From: JAVKEN01 sp040221415
Lineage (GTDB): Bacteria; Pseudomonadota; Alphaproteobacteria; Rickettsiales; JABSSG01
DNA: 64,000 bases
Direction: 5' to 3'
Assembly: GCA_040221415.1 (NCBI GenBank)
Contig: JAVKEN010000022.1
Location: 1 to 64,000 of the forward strand
Below are positions 42,111-50,285 of this stretch, piece by piece. A program made the position numbers and the translations under genes. Within the stretch, counting starts at the first letter, position 1. Each line of letters opens with the position of its first letter. Below the pieces are notes generated by a model. The model did not search any database. It was not told the DNA's origin and saw nothing but the letters and a program-made list of their open reading frames with translations.

Positions 42111-44081
42111 AAATAACGGCCCACATCTTCTACCTCTTTTTTTTATAGCAGGATGTGAAGCAATGGATCCTTTGCTTCTTGCAGTATCTTCAGCTTGTAA
42201 GTCTCTAGCCGGTTTGGCAATTTCTCTTGCTTCAGTTAATACAGATTTTTTTGGCTTCACCTCCTTAGAGGAAAACAAAGAACGAGCGTAACCAGACATG
42301 GTTCGTCTTGATATTAGCGCCTTCCTAATCTCATCATCTCTTATTGAAGGCACATAATCGTTAATAAATTTCTGAGATATTCTTGAAACATTCTTTATTA
42401 AAGACAAAGCAGCTTCTTTGTCAGATTTAATTAAATTTATGATCGCTTCATTTTGTTGATCTTTAGAAAATTTATCCCAGCATTTAATAAAAACTTCCGT
42501 TTTTTTTCTAAGCAACGCATAGTTAAATACATCGTTTATTATAGGCTTTGCGCCTTCAAAACTTAGCATTCTGTTAATTCCGTCTGGAGAAATTGGGCGA
42601 TTTGAAAATAAAATCTTTTGCGCAAATCCTATATTTCCTTGCTCAATAGATGAATTCATCGCCACACAGAGAGCTTCAGGATCTATACGCTTCAAAGGGT
42701 CATCCAAAATGTAACTTGCAAGAGCAAGTTGTTTATTAATGACTGCTTCATTTAAAAGATCGCCCATACCTTCAGGACTTATATTATATCTTCTCATCAT
42801 GCTTGCAGCAAATTCAGGCTGATGCCACTTAACAGCTCTAGTAATTATCTGAATTACATCATTTGTAATTAGTCGTGGACTTGTTTTTATTAACTCATTT
42901 GCAAAACTCATATGGCGACGCTCTATAGCGATTCTTATAGCTTTAGCATAATTTTCTATATCCAATGGTCTTCGTGAGTGCAAAATCTCATTTGCTAGAT
43001 CTATCTCTCCCCTTTTGACCGCAGAACACATTGCCATAGCTAGATCTTCTGGATCAAACTCATATTTAACATTTAGAATTCTTTGTGCAAATTTGATATC
43101 TTGACTTTTAACAGCATTCTTGAGCGATGTCTCCAAAAAACCAGGGCTTTTATTTAAATGAGGAATTAGCTTGATTATTAAACTTTTATCCCCCTCTTTA
43201 ATGCAATGCAGAGCAAATTTATTTAGCTTTTCGGGAAGAGTATAACTCTCTGACATCAGACTTATAATACTGCCTTCTTCTTTATTTAAAATCTTTCTTG
43301 CAGCCTCAAACTGCCCAGCGTTTATTAAGCTATATACAGCCATTCTTCCCAAGAATATTATGTCATCGTGATCATAAGAAACCCTCAGGCTGGCCTCTTT
43401 CCCGCTTTTCATCCAGGATGGAATAAATTTATCCATTTTTTCAAGAGCTGAACGGTAGCCCACAATCAAAGATTGAGTTGTTGATTCCGTAGCAAACAAA
43501 TCTATATCTTCAATATTTGCAACAAAGGTTTTTACTGAACCATCAGGCTGAACAAATGAATATCTGGCTGAATCTTTTATATCATGAGGCAAATTAATTA
43601 GCATTTTTTCGCAAACAGATTTTCCCTCAGAATCAGAGCTAAATTTCTTTTTAGTTTTGTGAGAGAAAACGTCATAAAGCATTATTGCATCTTCTCTTGC
43701 ATGAGAAACGAGGACAGATCCTGGAGCTAATTTTCTGGCATCGTCTTTTGCTGACCCACTAAAACAAGAGAGTAAATGAATTTGTTTTGGCTCTCCAGGA
43801 TTCAACTTTTCTATAGCTCCCATAACTTCTGAGGTAAGTGGCTTGTCTATGAACAAGCTTATGCCATGACCTGCTTCTGTATTGGAGCCGTGAGCATGAA
43901 TTTCTATCTCAGTATTTCTGTCGACTGTTCCGCTTAAAGAGGCTAAATCTGCAGAGCTCAAAACCCTTTTACCGTCACCTATCACGAGGCAATCAGGATC
44001 TTCTAAAAAACTGTGAACTTGGTCTTCGGGAATTCCCGGACCAACTAGCAATAGCTTTTTTATTCTCTTACTTTTTGACAT
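42108..44081 (-). CDS. Clan CD cysteine peptidase-like protein with helical repeats (paralogue 2)
   Basis: A 657-residue paralogue of the preceding gene. The N-terminus has KKLLLVGPG, DRNTEIEIHAHGSNTEAG with His64-Gly, and IHLLSCFSGSAKDDA with Cys106, the presumed dyad. The flanking PGSVLVSHAREDAIM and SARYSFVQPDGSVKTF are shared with paralogue 1. Residues about 300-560 have more copies of the 33-35-residue helical repeat (LAMAMCSAVKRGEIDLANEI, YAKAIRIAIERRHMSFANEL, LCVAMNSSIEQGNIGFAQKI). The C-terminus is basic (AIKKRGRRCGPLF). No signal peptide. The domain pairing suggests a peptidase targeted by a protein-binding solenoid; activity is unproved. Confidence 0.78.
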   Translation of the reverse strand: MSKSKRIKKLLLVGPGIPEDQVHSFLEDPDCLVIGDGKRVLSSADLASLSGTVDRNTEIEIHAHGSNTEAGHGISLFIDKPLTSEVMGAIEKLNPGEPKQIHLLSCFSGSAKDDARKLAPGSVLVSHAREDAIMLYDVFSHKTKKKFSSDSEGKSVCEKMLINLPHDIKDSARYSFVQPDGSVKTFVANIEDIDLFATESTTQSLIVGYRSALEKMDKFIPSWMKSGKEASLRVSYDHDDIIFLGRMAVYSLINAGQFEAARKILNKEEGSIISLMSESYTLPEKLNKFALHCIKEGDKSLIIKLIPHLNKSPGFLETSLKNAVKSQDIKFAQRILNVKYEFDPEDLAMAMCSAVKRGEIDLANEILHSRRPLDIENYAKAIRIAIERRHMSFANELIKTSPRLITNDVIQIITRAVKWHQPEFAASMMRRYNISPEGMGDLLNEAVINKQLALASYILDDPLKRIDPEALCVAMNSSIEQGNIGFAQKILFSNRPISPDGINRMLSFEGAKPIINDVFNYALLRKKTEVFIKCWDKFSKDQQNEAIINLIKSDKEAALSLIKNVSRISQKFINDYVPSIRDDEIRKALISRRTMSGYARSLFSSKEVKPKKSVLTEAREIAKPARDLQAEDTARSKGSIASHPAIKKRGRRCGPLF

Positions 44082-44131
44082 ATCTTGCAGAGTACGAAAT
44101 ATTTTAACAAATAAGTATACTCAGCAAAACC

Positions 44132-44146
44132 TTAAATAATCGTTAA
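44132..44146 (-). promoter_or_regulatory. CtrA-like box between divergent genes
   Basis: TTAAATAATCGTTAA has TTAA-N7-TTAA spacing and lies 51 bases upstream of ATG 44081 on the minus strand and 62 bases upstream of ATG 44209 on the plus strand. Confidence 0.4.
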
Positions 44147-44208
44147 TTCAACATGCCCAGCGCCCCAGGATAAATCTCCTCTGTACAACAAAAAGAATCA
44201 CAGATAAA

Positions 44209-45030
44209 ATGACATTTGTTGTCAACAAAATTGATTCTTTGGTGGAAAGGTTACGCTTATTAATAATCGTTGTTTTGCTTGCATTTTCCTTGAATGCAGC
44301 TGCCCATAGCTATTACGATGATGATGAAGAAGACTATGATGGTTTCTATAGCGAAGGTGTAGAATCCTACAGTGATAGTAATGGTGAATTTGATCCATTC
44401 CAACAATTTAAAGATGACAATCAAGATCCCACCTGCACTATGCCGTGGAAAAGGCGTCACGAAGGCATGAATGAGTTCACTGAATATGACATGCCAGTTA
44501 AAAAATATGCTCCGCGTGGTAAATTCTACCGTGACTCAGATGATGGCATAGTTGATATAAATAAATCAAATTGTCGTGTAATCGTTTTCTCAAAACCAGT
44601 AGTCAATAAAGACATCTTCTACTTCGTGGCAATCAAAAAATACCACGACGCTTTCCCAAAGAAAGACTTCATTATCCCTACTGAGTTTAATAAATTCATC
44701 GAAGAAAAGAAGCAGATGATCTTAACCAGCTATGAATATGGCAATTTGCAGAATAAGTTCTTTGGATTTGCTAAGACTTATAGCGGCGACTCATTTATCT
44801 ACGTCTTAGATACTGACAATTACTTTATCAAAGATGGGGCGCTTATCATTAACTCGCGTGGTGCTCATTCAAGTCTGATCGCGCCAAAGAACTGCCAAGT
44901 TGTTGATCTTGCAAAAATCGCAGTTGAGGCAATTTTAAGTCCAGCAATCTATAAAAGCATTTACCAAGCGCAACATAACATGTATGTTGATGTTCGAAAT
45001 GCTAATGATTGGGACTTTTTAGTTTATTAG
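44209..45030 (+). CDS. Exported protein of unknown function
   Basis: A 273-residue protein with an N-terminal signal sequence (LLIIVVLLAFSLNAAAHS, likely cleaved after AAA near residue 33). The mature part begins with an acidic, Tyr-rich stretch, then a folded domain of about 200 residues (CRVIVFSKPVVNKDIFYFVA, FGFAKTYSGDSFIYVLDTDN, LIINSRGAHSSLIAPKNCQV). I do not recognise a family. It lies one base upstream of nagZ on the same strand and is surely cotranscribed with it, so a role in the periplasm or cell wall is plausible. In alphaproteobacteria nagZ often follows a SPOR-domain gene, but I see no SPOR domain here. Confidence 0.75.
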   Translation: MTFVVNKIDSLVERLRLLIIVVLLAFSLNAAAHSYYDDDEEDYDGFYSEGVESYSDSNGEFDPFQQFKDDNQDPTCTMPWKRRHEGMNEFTEYDMPVKKYAPRGKFYRDSDDGIVDINKSNCRVIVFSKPVVNKDIFYFVAIKKYHDAFPKKDFIIPTEFNKFIEEKKQMILTSYEYGNLQNKFFGFAKTYSGDSFIYVLDTDNYFIKDGALIINSRGAHSSLIAPKNCQVVDLAKIAVEAILSPAIYKSIYQAQHNMYVDVRNANDWDFLVY

Positions 45031-45031
45031 A

Positions 45032-46099
45032 ATGCACGTCAAACCCCTTATTTTTGGAATTAGTGGCAAAGCCTTAACCGAAGCTGAAACAGAGTTTTTG
45101 CAGCTTTATAACCCTCTTGGAGTCATCTTATTCTCGCGTAACATTGACAACCCAGAACAAGTTCAAAACCTTACTGCATCAATTCGTGAAGTTTTAGGCA
45201 GGCAAGATGCCCCTATTCTTCTTGATCAAGAAGGTGGCAGAGTTTCTCGTCTTAAAGAACCACATTGGATTAAACCGCCAGCTGCAGCGATCTTCGGCAA
45301 AATGGCGGAAGTAAATTTGGATGACGCTTTAAAAGCAGCATTTCTACATGGAAGAATTATCGGCTATGACATGGCAGCAGTTGGCTTTAATGTTGATTGC
45401 GCTCCTGTGTTAGATGTTCCGGTGAGTGGCGCGCACGATGTAATTGGTAACCGCGCATTTAGCCACAACAAAGAATTAGTATTAAAGCTAGGTCAAGCAA
45501 TGGCTGATGGCTTAAGCGCATCACAAGTTGCACCAATAATGAAACATATCCCCGGTCATGGCCGCGCTATGGTTGATAGCCATCATGAGCTTCCTAAAGT
45601 CACAGCTTCTCTTGCTGAGCTTAGGGCAAGTGATTTCTACCCATTTCAAAATGCTAGGAATATTTACTGGGCAATGACAGCGCATGTAGTATACGAAGCA
45701 ATTGACCCCAAAAATCCAGCTACTACTTCAGCAACAGTCGTTGATTTACTACGTGACGAAATTGGCTTTGAAGGACTACTTATTAGCGATTGTATTACAA
45801 TGAAAGCTTTGAATGGAACGATGGTTGAAAAAGCATCTCGCAGCTTTGAAGCTGGTGTGGATCTTGTTATTCACTCTCATGGACCACTCAACGAAATGGC
45901 AGAAGTTGCAAAATCTTCACCAGATATGACAGAAGATCAACTTACTCTTCTAGCTAAATCTTTTGATTCTCTAAAAGAGTTAGAGCATAAATTTCAGCCT
46001 AGATCAGAAATGCATGCTAGGTTGATAAATTTAATAGACAGCTATAATCTTAGCGAAGTTTCAGGCAACATCTTTGACCCTACTGAGCAAAATACTTAG
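45032..46099 (+). CDS. nagZ: Beta-N-acetylhexosaminidase
   Basis: A glycoside hydrolase family 3 enzyme that removes N-acetylglucosamine from anhydromuropeptides during peptidoglycan recycling. The 355-residue protein shows the NagZ motif set: PILLDQEGGRVSRL, FNVDCAPVLDV, IGNRAFS, MKHIPGHGRAMVDSHHELP with the catalytic loop His, and the nucleophile Asp in LLISDCITMKAL. Length is normal (about 340). Presence of NagZ implies that a peptidoglycan-like wall is made and turned over. It is cotranscribed with the exported protein upstream. Confidence 0.95.
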   Translation: MHVKPLIFGISGKALTEAETEFLQLYNPLGVILFSRNIDNPEQVQNLTASIREVLGRQDAPILLDQEGGRVSRLKEPHWIKPPAAAIFGKMAEVNLDDALKAAFLHGRIIGYDMAAVGFNVDCAPVLDVPVSGAHDVIGNRAFSHNKELVLKLGQAMADGLSASQVAPIMKHIPGHGRAMVDSHHELPKVTASLAELRASDFYPFQNARNIYWAMTAHVVYEAIDPKNPATTSATVVDLLRDEIGFEGLLISDCITMKALNGTMVEKASRSFEAGVDLVIHSHGPLNEMAEVAKSSPDMTEDQLTLLAKSFDSLKELEHKFQPRSEMHARLINLIDSYNLSEVSGNIFDPTEQNT

Positions 46100-46173
46100 T
46101 AAAAAATTGATTTTTCATTGCAAACGTCATCCAATGATTTAAAATGAATGGCTTGTTTATTGAAGGGTTTTAT

Positions 46174-47016
46174 ATGTCAGAAAGGTCAAAATTTACAGCT
46201 TTATCATCATTTTTAAAATATCAATTTGTTGCTGTGCAGATTTTTAAGTTAGTCAGACACGGCATTGCAGCAATGAAATGGGAAATTGCAGATCGCGGTG
46301 GTGATGCAAAAAGCTATGACCAAGAAACAGCAAAATTTCATGATCATTTTATTTACAGCGACACTGCTAATTTTTTATATTCTGGCAATGTAGTTCGAGC
46401 TATAGACGCTGCGGCTTCCATTGGTAATTTTGCAGCAAGCGTAATAGAAGGCACTACCAACCCGTTTTCTTGGGTCGGCTTAGTTGTTCCCATTGCAACT
46501 GATGCTGTCGGAATTGGCTATGATATTGGCTATGTACAACCTTTACAAACAAGCTTAAACAGCATTAATGTAAATTCAACAAATGCTACTCAAGAGCAAC
46601 ATGATTACGCTCAGCATTACACAGAAAACCAAATTCTTTTTGAAGGCTTGCATTTGCATATGGAAAACACTTTAAGACCAGCTGTTGGCCTTGGGGTGTT
46701 GGCAATAAAATGCGGAGCAAAACCTGTAAATTGCGCAGGTGAAGTATTTAACTTTAATAATGTTGAATGGACTGGCTTTATTAAAGCTTATTACATGCAT
46801 ACAAAAGTTACTCCTGAAGTTATGACTGATTTATCTACAAGGGCAGATAAAGTTTTGAATGAACTTCCTATTTTAAATGCATCTGAAGATGTATTTGAGC
46901 AAGTAGTCAAAAATCCATTTCAAGAATTTGAGCGCAGCGCAACTTCAACAGCATCTCCAGAACAAGGGGCTATTAGTATAATTGGCGAAGAAGAACGAGC
47001 TGATGACGAGCTATAA
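46174..47016 (+). CDS. Unknown protein with hydrophobic central segments
   Basis: About 280 residues. The centre is hydrophobic and Gly/Ala/Val-rich (DAAASIGNFAASVIEG, WVGLVVPIATDAVGIGYDIG), resembling in style the GPxGAxAG segments of the ABC protein at 7-9.6 kb. The rest is polar, with an acidic end. I choose ATG 46174 because GAAGGG lies 6 bases before it; the frame is open from ATG 46144. The 3' end overlaps the convergent gene by 6 bases. No family recognised. Confidence 0.65.
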   Translation: MSERSKFTALSSFLKYQFVAVQIFKLVRHGIAAMKWEIADRGGDAKSYDQETAKFHDHFIYSDTANFLYSGNVVRAIDAAASIGNFAASVIEGTTNPFSWVGLVVPIATDAVGIGYDIGYVQPLQTSLNSINVNSTNATQEQHDYAQHYTENQILFEGLHLHMENTLRPAVGLGVLAIKCGAKPVNCAGEVFNFNNVEWTGFIKAYYMHTKVTPEVMTDLSTRADKVLNELPILNASEDVFEQVVKNPFQEFERSATSTASPEQGAISIIGEEERADDEL

Positions 47017-47646
47017 AGGCTGATCAATACCTGAAATCAATGACTCGCCAACAATAGGTGGAGAATAAACAATGCTTCCACCTGAACTAATAGTGCTATT
47101 TAAGCATGTCGTTGTTTGACTATCACAAGCTTCAAGAACATACGGCGTAATCACCTTCTCAGGCTCATTTTCAGGTGCTTTAAGCCAGCTATCTATAAGC
47201 TCTTTGGAAGCCTCGGTAACTTGATCAGATACATAACTAACCCACTGAAATAACTTCATGTGCATTTGTTTATCTGAAAAAGTTTTTTGGAAAGTTTTAG
47301 CTTTCTTGAGCGGAAAAACAAAATCCATAGGCTCATTAAGCTCTATGTCTGTAGCAATAAACTTATAACCTTTATATCCCGCATTTAAATTTGTAGCCCA
47401 TACATAGGCTACTGTAGAAGCTGACCACTCGCTAGGCTCTTTGCTTAACTCTGCTTCAACATTGTAATTTGATTTCAAAAAATCTTGTACAAATGTTACA
47501 AACTTAAACAAGCTAGAAGGTCCAAAATATTTTTGTGCGTTTAAAGGCGAATGAGAAGCAGATCTTTCTAAAAATCTTTCTGCTTCATTTTTATCAAAAT
47601 AGTTAAAATAATCTTTCAAAACCTGTACCTCCTCAAATACCCTCAT
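47011..47646 (-). CDS. Unknown protein, paralogue of the next gene (A)
   Basis: About 200-211 residues. It shares spaced motifs with the 274-residue protein encoded upstream: a W-S-x-x-x-V-x-Y box (EWSASTVAYVWATNL versus EWSFYEVSYLFVRAF) and a KTF-D-x-x-x-H-x-K box (FQKTFSDKQMHMKLFQW versus IDKTFNDEKVHEKIYEW). The two are therefore a diverged tandem duplication. The start is uncertain: ATG 47646 has no site, whereas a strong GAGGAGGT precedes an in-frame TTG at 47619. Helical, no membrane segment, family unknown. Confidence 0.65.
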   Translation of the reverse strand: MRVFEEVQVLKDYFNYFDKNEAERFLERSASHSPLNAQKYFGPSSLFKFVTFVQDFLKSNYNVEAELSKEPSEWSASTVAYVWATNLNAGYKGYKFIATDIELNEPMDFVFPLKKAKTFQKTFSDKQMHMKLFQWVSYVSDQVTEASKELIDSWLKAPENEPEKVITPYVLEACDSQTTTCLNSTISSGGSIVYSPPIVGESLISGIDQPL

Positions 47647-47706
47647 TTAACTTTCATCGCCATTATAAACGAAAAGTTAATTTCTGTCAATAACTTTTGG
47701 GGGGTA

Positions 47707-48531
47707 TTACTCGGAGACTAATTCAGGCACTAATTCTCCATGAAGAGAGATATCTTCGTTATTATAAAGAAGATCTTCGATATTATAACCAAAGGCTTCT
47801 TTAGAATATGCAGTTACATTTGCACACTGACCTAGAACCTCAGAAAAGTTGACTTCTTCTGAATCTTCTTCGATAACAGTTTTAACATTAGGTTCTGTAA
47901 ACAAAGCAGAAAAACTATTGCCAAAAAACTCATAAGCACCATTGATCAACTCGCTTAGGAAAGAACAAAACTCAACTGACTTCTCTCCCGATACCTTATA
48001 TTGATATGCAGCCCACTCATAAATCTTTTCATGAACTTTTTCGTCATTGAAGGTTTTATCTATAACATTAGCTCTGTGAAAGAAACTTCCGAACTTTCTT
48101 ATCGGAGCTGCTGGATTATCAGCATGGTCTCTAAAAGCCTTTACAAGATCTTCGGGGTCGGACTTTAAGATTTTGTCAAAAGCTGAAAATGCTCTTACAA
48201 ACAAATAGCTCACTTCATAGAAGCTCCACTCTGCAGCTTCTCCATCAAGAAACTCTCTGTCATCATCCTGATCACGGTGATTGTAATAACCATTCTTTAA
48301 AGATTTTCTTATTAAATTTAGATTCTTTTTTATAGTGCTAAGAATATTTACTGCTCCGTCTCGCGCTTGCGATACATAGATTAGGTTTCTAAGACCTGAT
48401 GATGGAACTGATAATTCATTAATAAAGTCTTTTTCCGCACCAGCTCCAAAATATGCCTCAAACTCATTTTCAATAAAACCCTTTTGGTAGAACATCTCAA
48501 TAAAAATAAATTTAAAGGATAATTGTCTCAT
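47707..48531 (-). CDS. Unknown protein, paralogue (B)
   Basis: Up to 274 residues, mainly helical, acidic at both ends. It shares the EWSxxxVxY and KTFxDxxxHxKxxxW boxes with the neighbouring 47011-47646 product. The N-terminus MRQLSFKFIFIEMFYQKGF has an alternative start at ATG 48495, preceded by a short GAG. It is followed by paralogue A and preceded by the endolysin gene 15 bases away, all on the minus strand, so the three may be cotranscribed. Function unknown; association with the endolysin could mean a phage or GTA-derived role. Confidence 0.65.
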   Translation of the reverse strand: MRQLSFKFIFIEMFYQKGFIENEFEAYFGAGAEKDFINELSVPSSGLRNLIYVSQARDGAVNILSTIKKNLNLIRKSLKNGYYNHRDQDDDREFLDGEAAEWSFYEVSYLFVRAFSAFDKILKSDPEDLVKAFRDHADNPAAPIRKFGSFFHRANVIDKTFNDEKVHEKIYEWAAYQYKVSGEKSVEFCSFLSELINGAYEFFGNSFSALFTEPNVKTVIEEDSEEVNFSEVLGQCANVTAYSKEAFGYNIEDLLYNNEDISLHGELVPELVSE

Positions 48532-48546
48532 AAAATAAGTTACTTG

Positions 48547-48972
48547 CTAAGTCATAAACAGATTTTTTTCTATTTCACGCCTTCTTTGCAAACCAGGCAG
48601 AACCCTTCCAGCGCTATAAACCCACCTAGTAAATTCTTTGGAGGCTGCAATAAAATCTCCTAATTTCAAATATTTACACAGGGTTGAGTTTAAAAAATTT
48701 CTTAATCCAAGGTTGAATGATAGTGATAATAATGCATCAAACTGATTCTGTGAAAATCTGATACCCAGGCTGCTTAAAGCCGTTTCATACATATTTATGT
48801 CTCGTAGTAACAATGACTCAGCCTGCTTTTCAGTCAGATGAAGTAAAGCTTCACCCTTTTGAATCACATGTCCATAACCTATTGTTTGCAAGCCAGCTGG
48901 ACATTTATAAGGAGTCGAGGAGAATCCTTCAAACTTCTTGATCATCGCGATCCCAAATCTAGATATTTTCAT
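48547..48972 (-). CDS. GH24-type endolysin (phage lysozyme)
   Basis: About 141 residues, a T4-lysozyme/P22-type muramidase that cleaves peptidoglycan. The catalytic set is E-x8-C-x5-T, in KKFEGFSSTPYKCPAGLQTI then GYGHV; Cys takes the place of the usual Asp, as in several lambdoid R21-type lysozymes. The NQFDALLSLSFNLG and RRREIEKNLF boxes are also typical. No signal-anchor is seen, so it would need a holin; a holin-like gene lies at 13.0-13.5 kb. I choose ATG 48972 with AAGTGAG 7 bases upstream; the frame is open to GTG 48984. Probably used for GTA or prophage particle release. Confidence 0.9.
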   Translation of the reverse strand: MKISRFGIAMIKKFEGFSSTPYKCPAGLQTIGYGHVIQKGEALLHLTEKQAESLLLRDINMYETALSSLGIRFSQNQFDALLSLSFNLGLRNFLNSTLCKYLKLGDFIAASKEFTRWVYSAGRVLPGLQRRREIEKNLFMT

Positions 48973-48987
48973 ATTATTACTCACTTA

Positions 48988-49038
48988 TTAATGTTAATTA
49001 ACTTTATTGTTGACTTGTAAGTTGAAAAAGTATATTAA
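48988..49038 (+). promoter_or_regulatory. Promoter with upstream TTAA-N6-TTAAC element
   Basis: TTAA (48988-48991), six bases and TTAAC (48998-49002), then TTGACT at 49010-49015, a 17-base spacer and TATTAA at 49033-49038 (or TATATT at 49031). Shares the string TTAACTTTATTG with the promoter at 10826-10872. Confidence 0.55.
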
Positions 49039-49068
49039 CAATGCCAACTAATAATTAGAGGAGGCAAT

Positions 49069-50091
49069 ATGCCAAATAGAACTAAAGAAGAAAGACAAAA
49101 ACTTATTGAAACTATAAGAAGAGGCTTTCCCAGTGCTTTGGTACGTGTACCAAGCGTTGAAACAGACAACGGAAATGGCGAAGGTGGAGAAACACCTGTG
49201 ATAGCAAGAGGTGTTGCTGAAGGAATTGCTGAATACGTGTTAGCAGAGCCTCCAGTTGCAGTAGCAGCTCCTGCTCCTTTTGATCAAGCAGCAGTTACAA
49301 GAACTAGAGAAGAACAAAGAGAAAATATGGCGCGTGCATTTCCAATAATGGGCGGCTTACTTCGTGCTCCTAGTATGGAACCTGAAGAAGCACCCGCTGC
49401 TGATGAAGGAGCTAAAACACCTCATGTTGCTCTTAACGTTGCCAGAGCTTCTGGAGCATTAGACGATTCAGATCAAGAAAGCAATGAAACAGGTGAGATT
49501 CAAGGCGCAAGAAGAGAAACTGCTGGAAGCTCAAGATCTTTAGAAATGGATGATGCGATTGCTGAAGAAGCACCTCTTTCATACGCTGAAATGGCTTTAA
49601 GAGCTGCAGAAGCAGAAAGAGTAAAAGCAGAAGAAAGAGCAGAAGCTGCTGAAAAAGCTCAACTTGAAAAAGAAGAAGCTGAACATCAAGCTAAACTCGA
49701 TGCAGAACATGACGCTGAAATAGAAGCTGAACTCCAAGCTCAACGCGATGCTGACGAAGACTTCAGAGATGCTGAAGAAGCCGAAGAAACTGAATATCAA
49801 GCGCAACTTGAAGCTGAAGCATTAGCTTACAATCAATTTCTAGATGAGCAATACAGAGATCAACTAGATATTGATGCAGCTAATGAAGATGATTTGCACA
49901 CATTCTTCGAACAGCCAGCTGCTGAAGGCGATGAAGTTGAAGAAGAATTCCCAGAAGAACATGTTGAAGATGAAATGGGTGTGCCATATGATGAATTTGC
50001 TGGCGCAGATCATGATCTTAACCCACTTGCTCCATTTGCTGCATTTGGGATGCTGTTACTTGCTGGCGCTTTAACTGAAGGTTCATTCTAA
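49069..50091 (+). CDS. Acidic coiled-coil protein, first gene of an operon
   Basis: A 340-residue protein, Glu/Ala-rich. Residues 1-170 are polar and low in complexity; two related boxes occur, RQKLIETIRRGFPSALVRVP and REEQRENMARAFPIMGGLLR, each followed by an acidic stretch, suggesting an internal repeat. Residues about 170-260 form a strong coiled coil (AEAERVKAEERAEAAEKAQL, AELQAQRDADEDFRDAEEAE). The C-terminus has a hydrophobic segment (PLAPFAAFGMLLLAGALTEG). A strong GAGGAGGC site precedes the ATG. Family unknown. The plan (acidic body plus C-terminal hydrophobic helix) parallels the operon at 10.9 kb. Confidence 0.82.
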   Translation: MPNRTKEERQKLIETIRRGFPSALVRVPSVETDNGNGEGGETPVIARGVAEGIAEYVLAEPPVAVAAPAPFDQAAVTRTREEQRENMARAFPIMGGLLRAPSMEPEEAPAADEGAKTPHVALNVARASGALDDSDQESNETGEIQGARRETAGSSRSLEMDDAIAEEAPLSYAEMALRAAEAERVKAEERAEAAEKAQLEKEEAEHQAKLDAEHDAEIEAELQAQRDADEDFRDAEEAEETEYQAQLEAEALAYNQFLDEQYRDQLDIDAANEDDLHTFFEQPAAEGDEVEEEFPEEHVEDEMGVPYDEFAGADHDLNPLAPFAAFGMLLLAGALTEGSF

Positions 50092-50105
50092 TTTTAGAAA
50101 TTAAT

Positions 50106-50282
50106 ATGCCTCCAGAAATTGATTTGTTTGAAGCTTTTGGATTTGGAGAATTTGGGTTTGCGCCTATTGAAAATGATCTATTAGGCGCTGCCCCTCCTTT
50201 AACAGAAGAAGTTCTTAGAGATACTCTAGGAGACAACCTATTTGATGCAATAATGCAATTCGGTGAATCATTAGCAGGATAG
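50106..50282 (+). CDS. 58-residue acidic protein
   Basis: A short frame from ATG 50106 to TAG 50282, beginning MPPEIDLFEAFGFGEFGFAP and ending IMQFGESLAG. It lies 14 bases after the 49069 gene and 3 bases before the 50286 gene, so the four frames form a tight plus-strand operon with almost no gaps. Composition (acidic, Phe/Gly/Leu) matches its neighbours. The Met-Pro start is shared by all four genes. Function unknown; support comes from spacing and lack of any other explanation for the interval. Confidence 0.65.
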   Translation: MPPEIDLFEAFGFGEFGFAPIENDLLGAAPPLTEEVLRDTLGDNLFDAIMQFGESLAG

Positions 50283-50285
50283 AAT

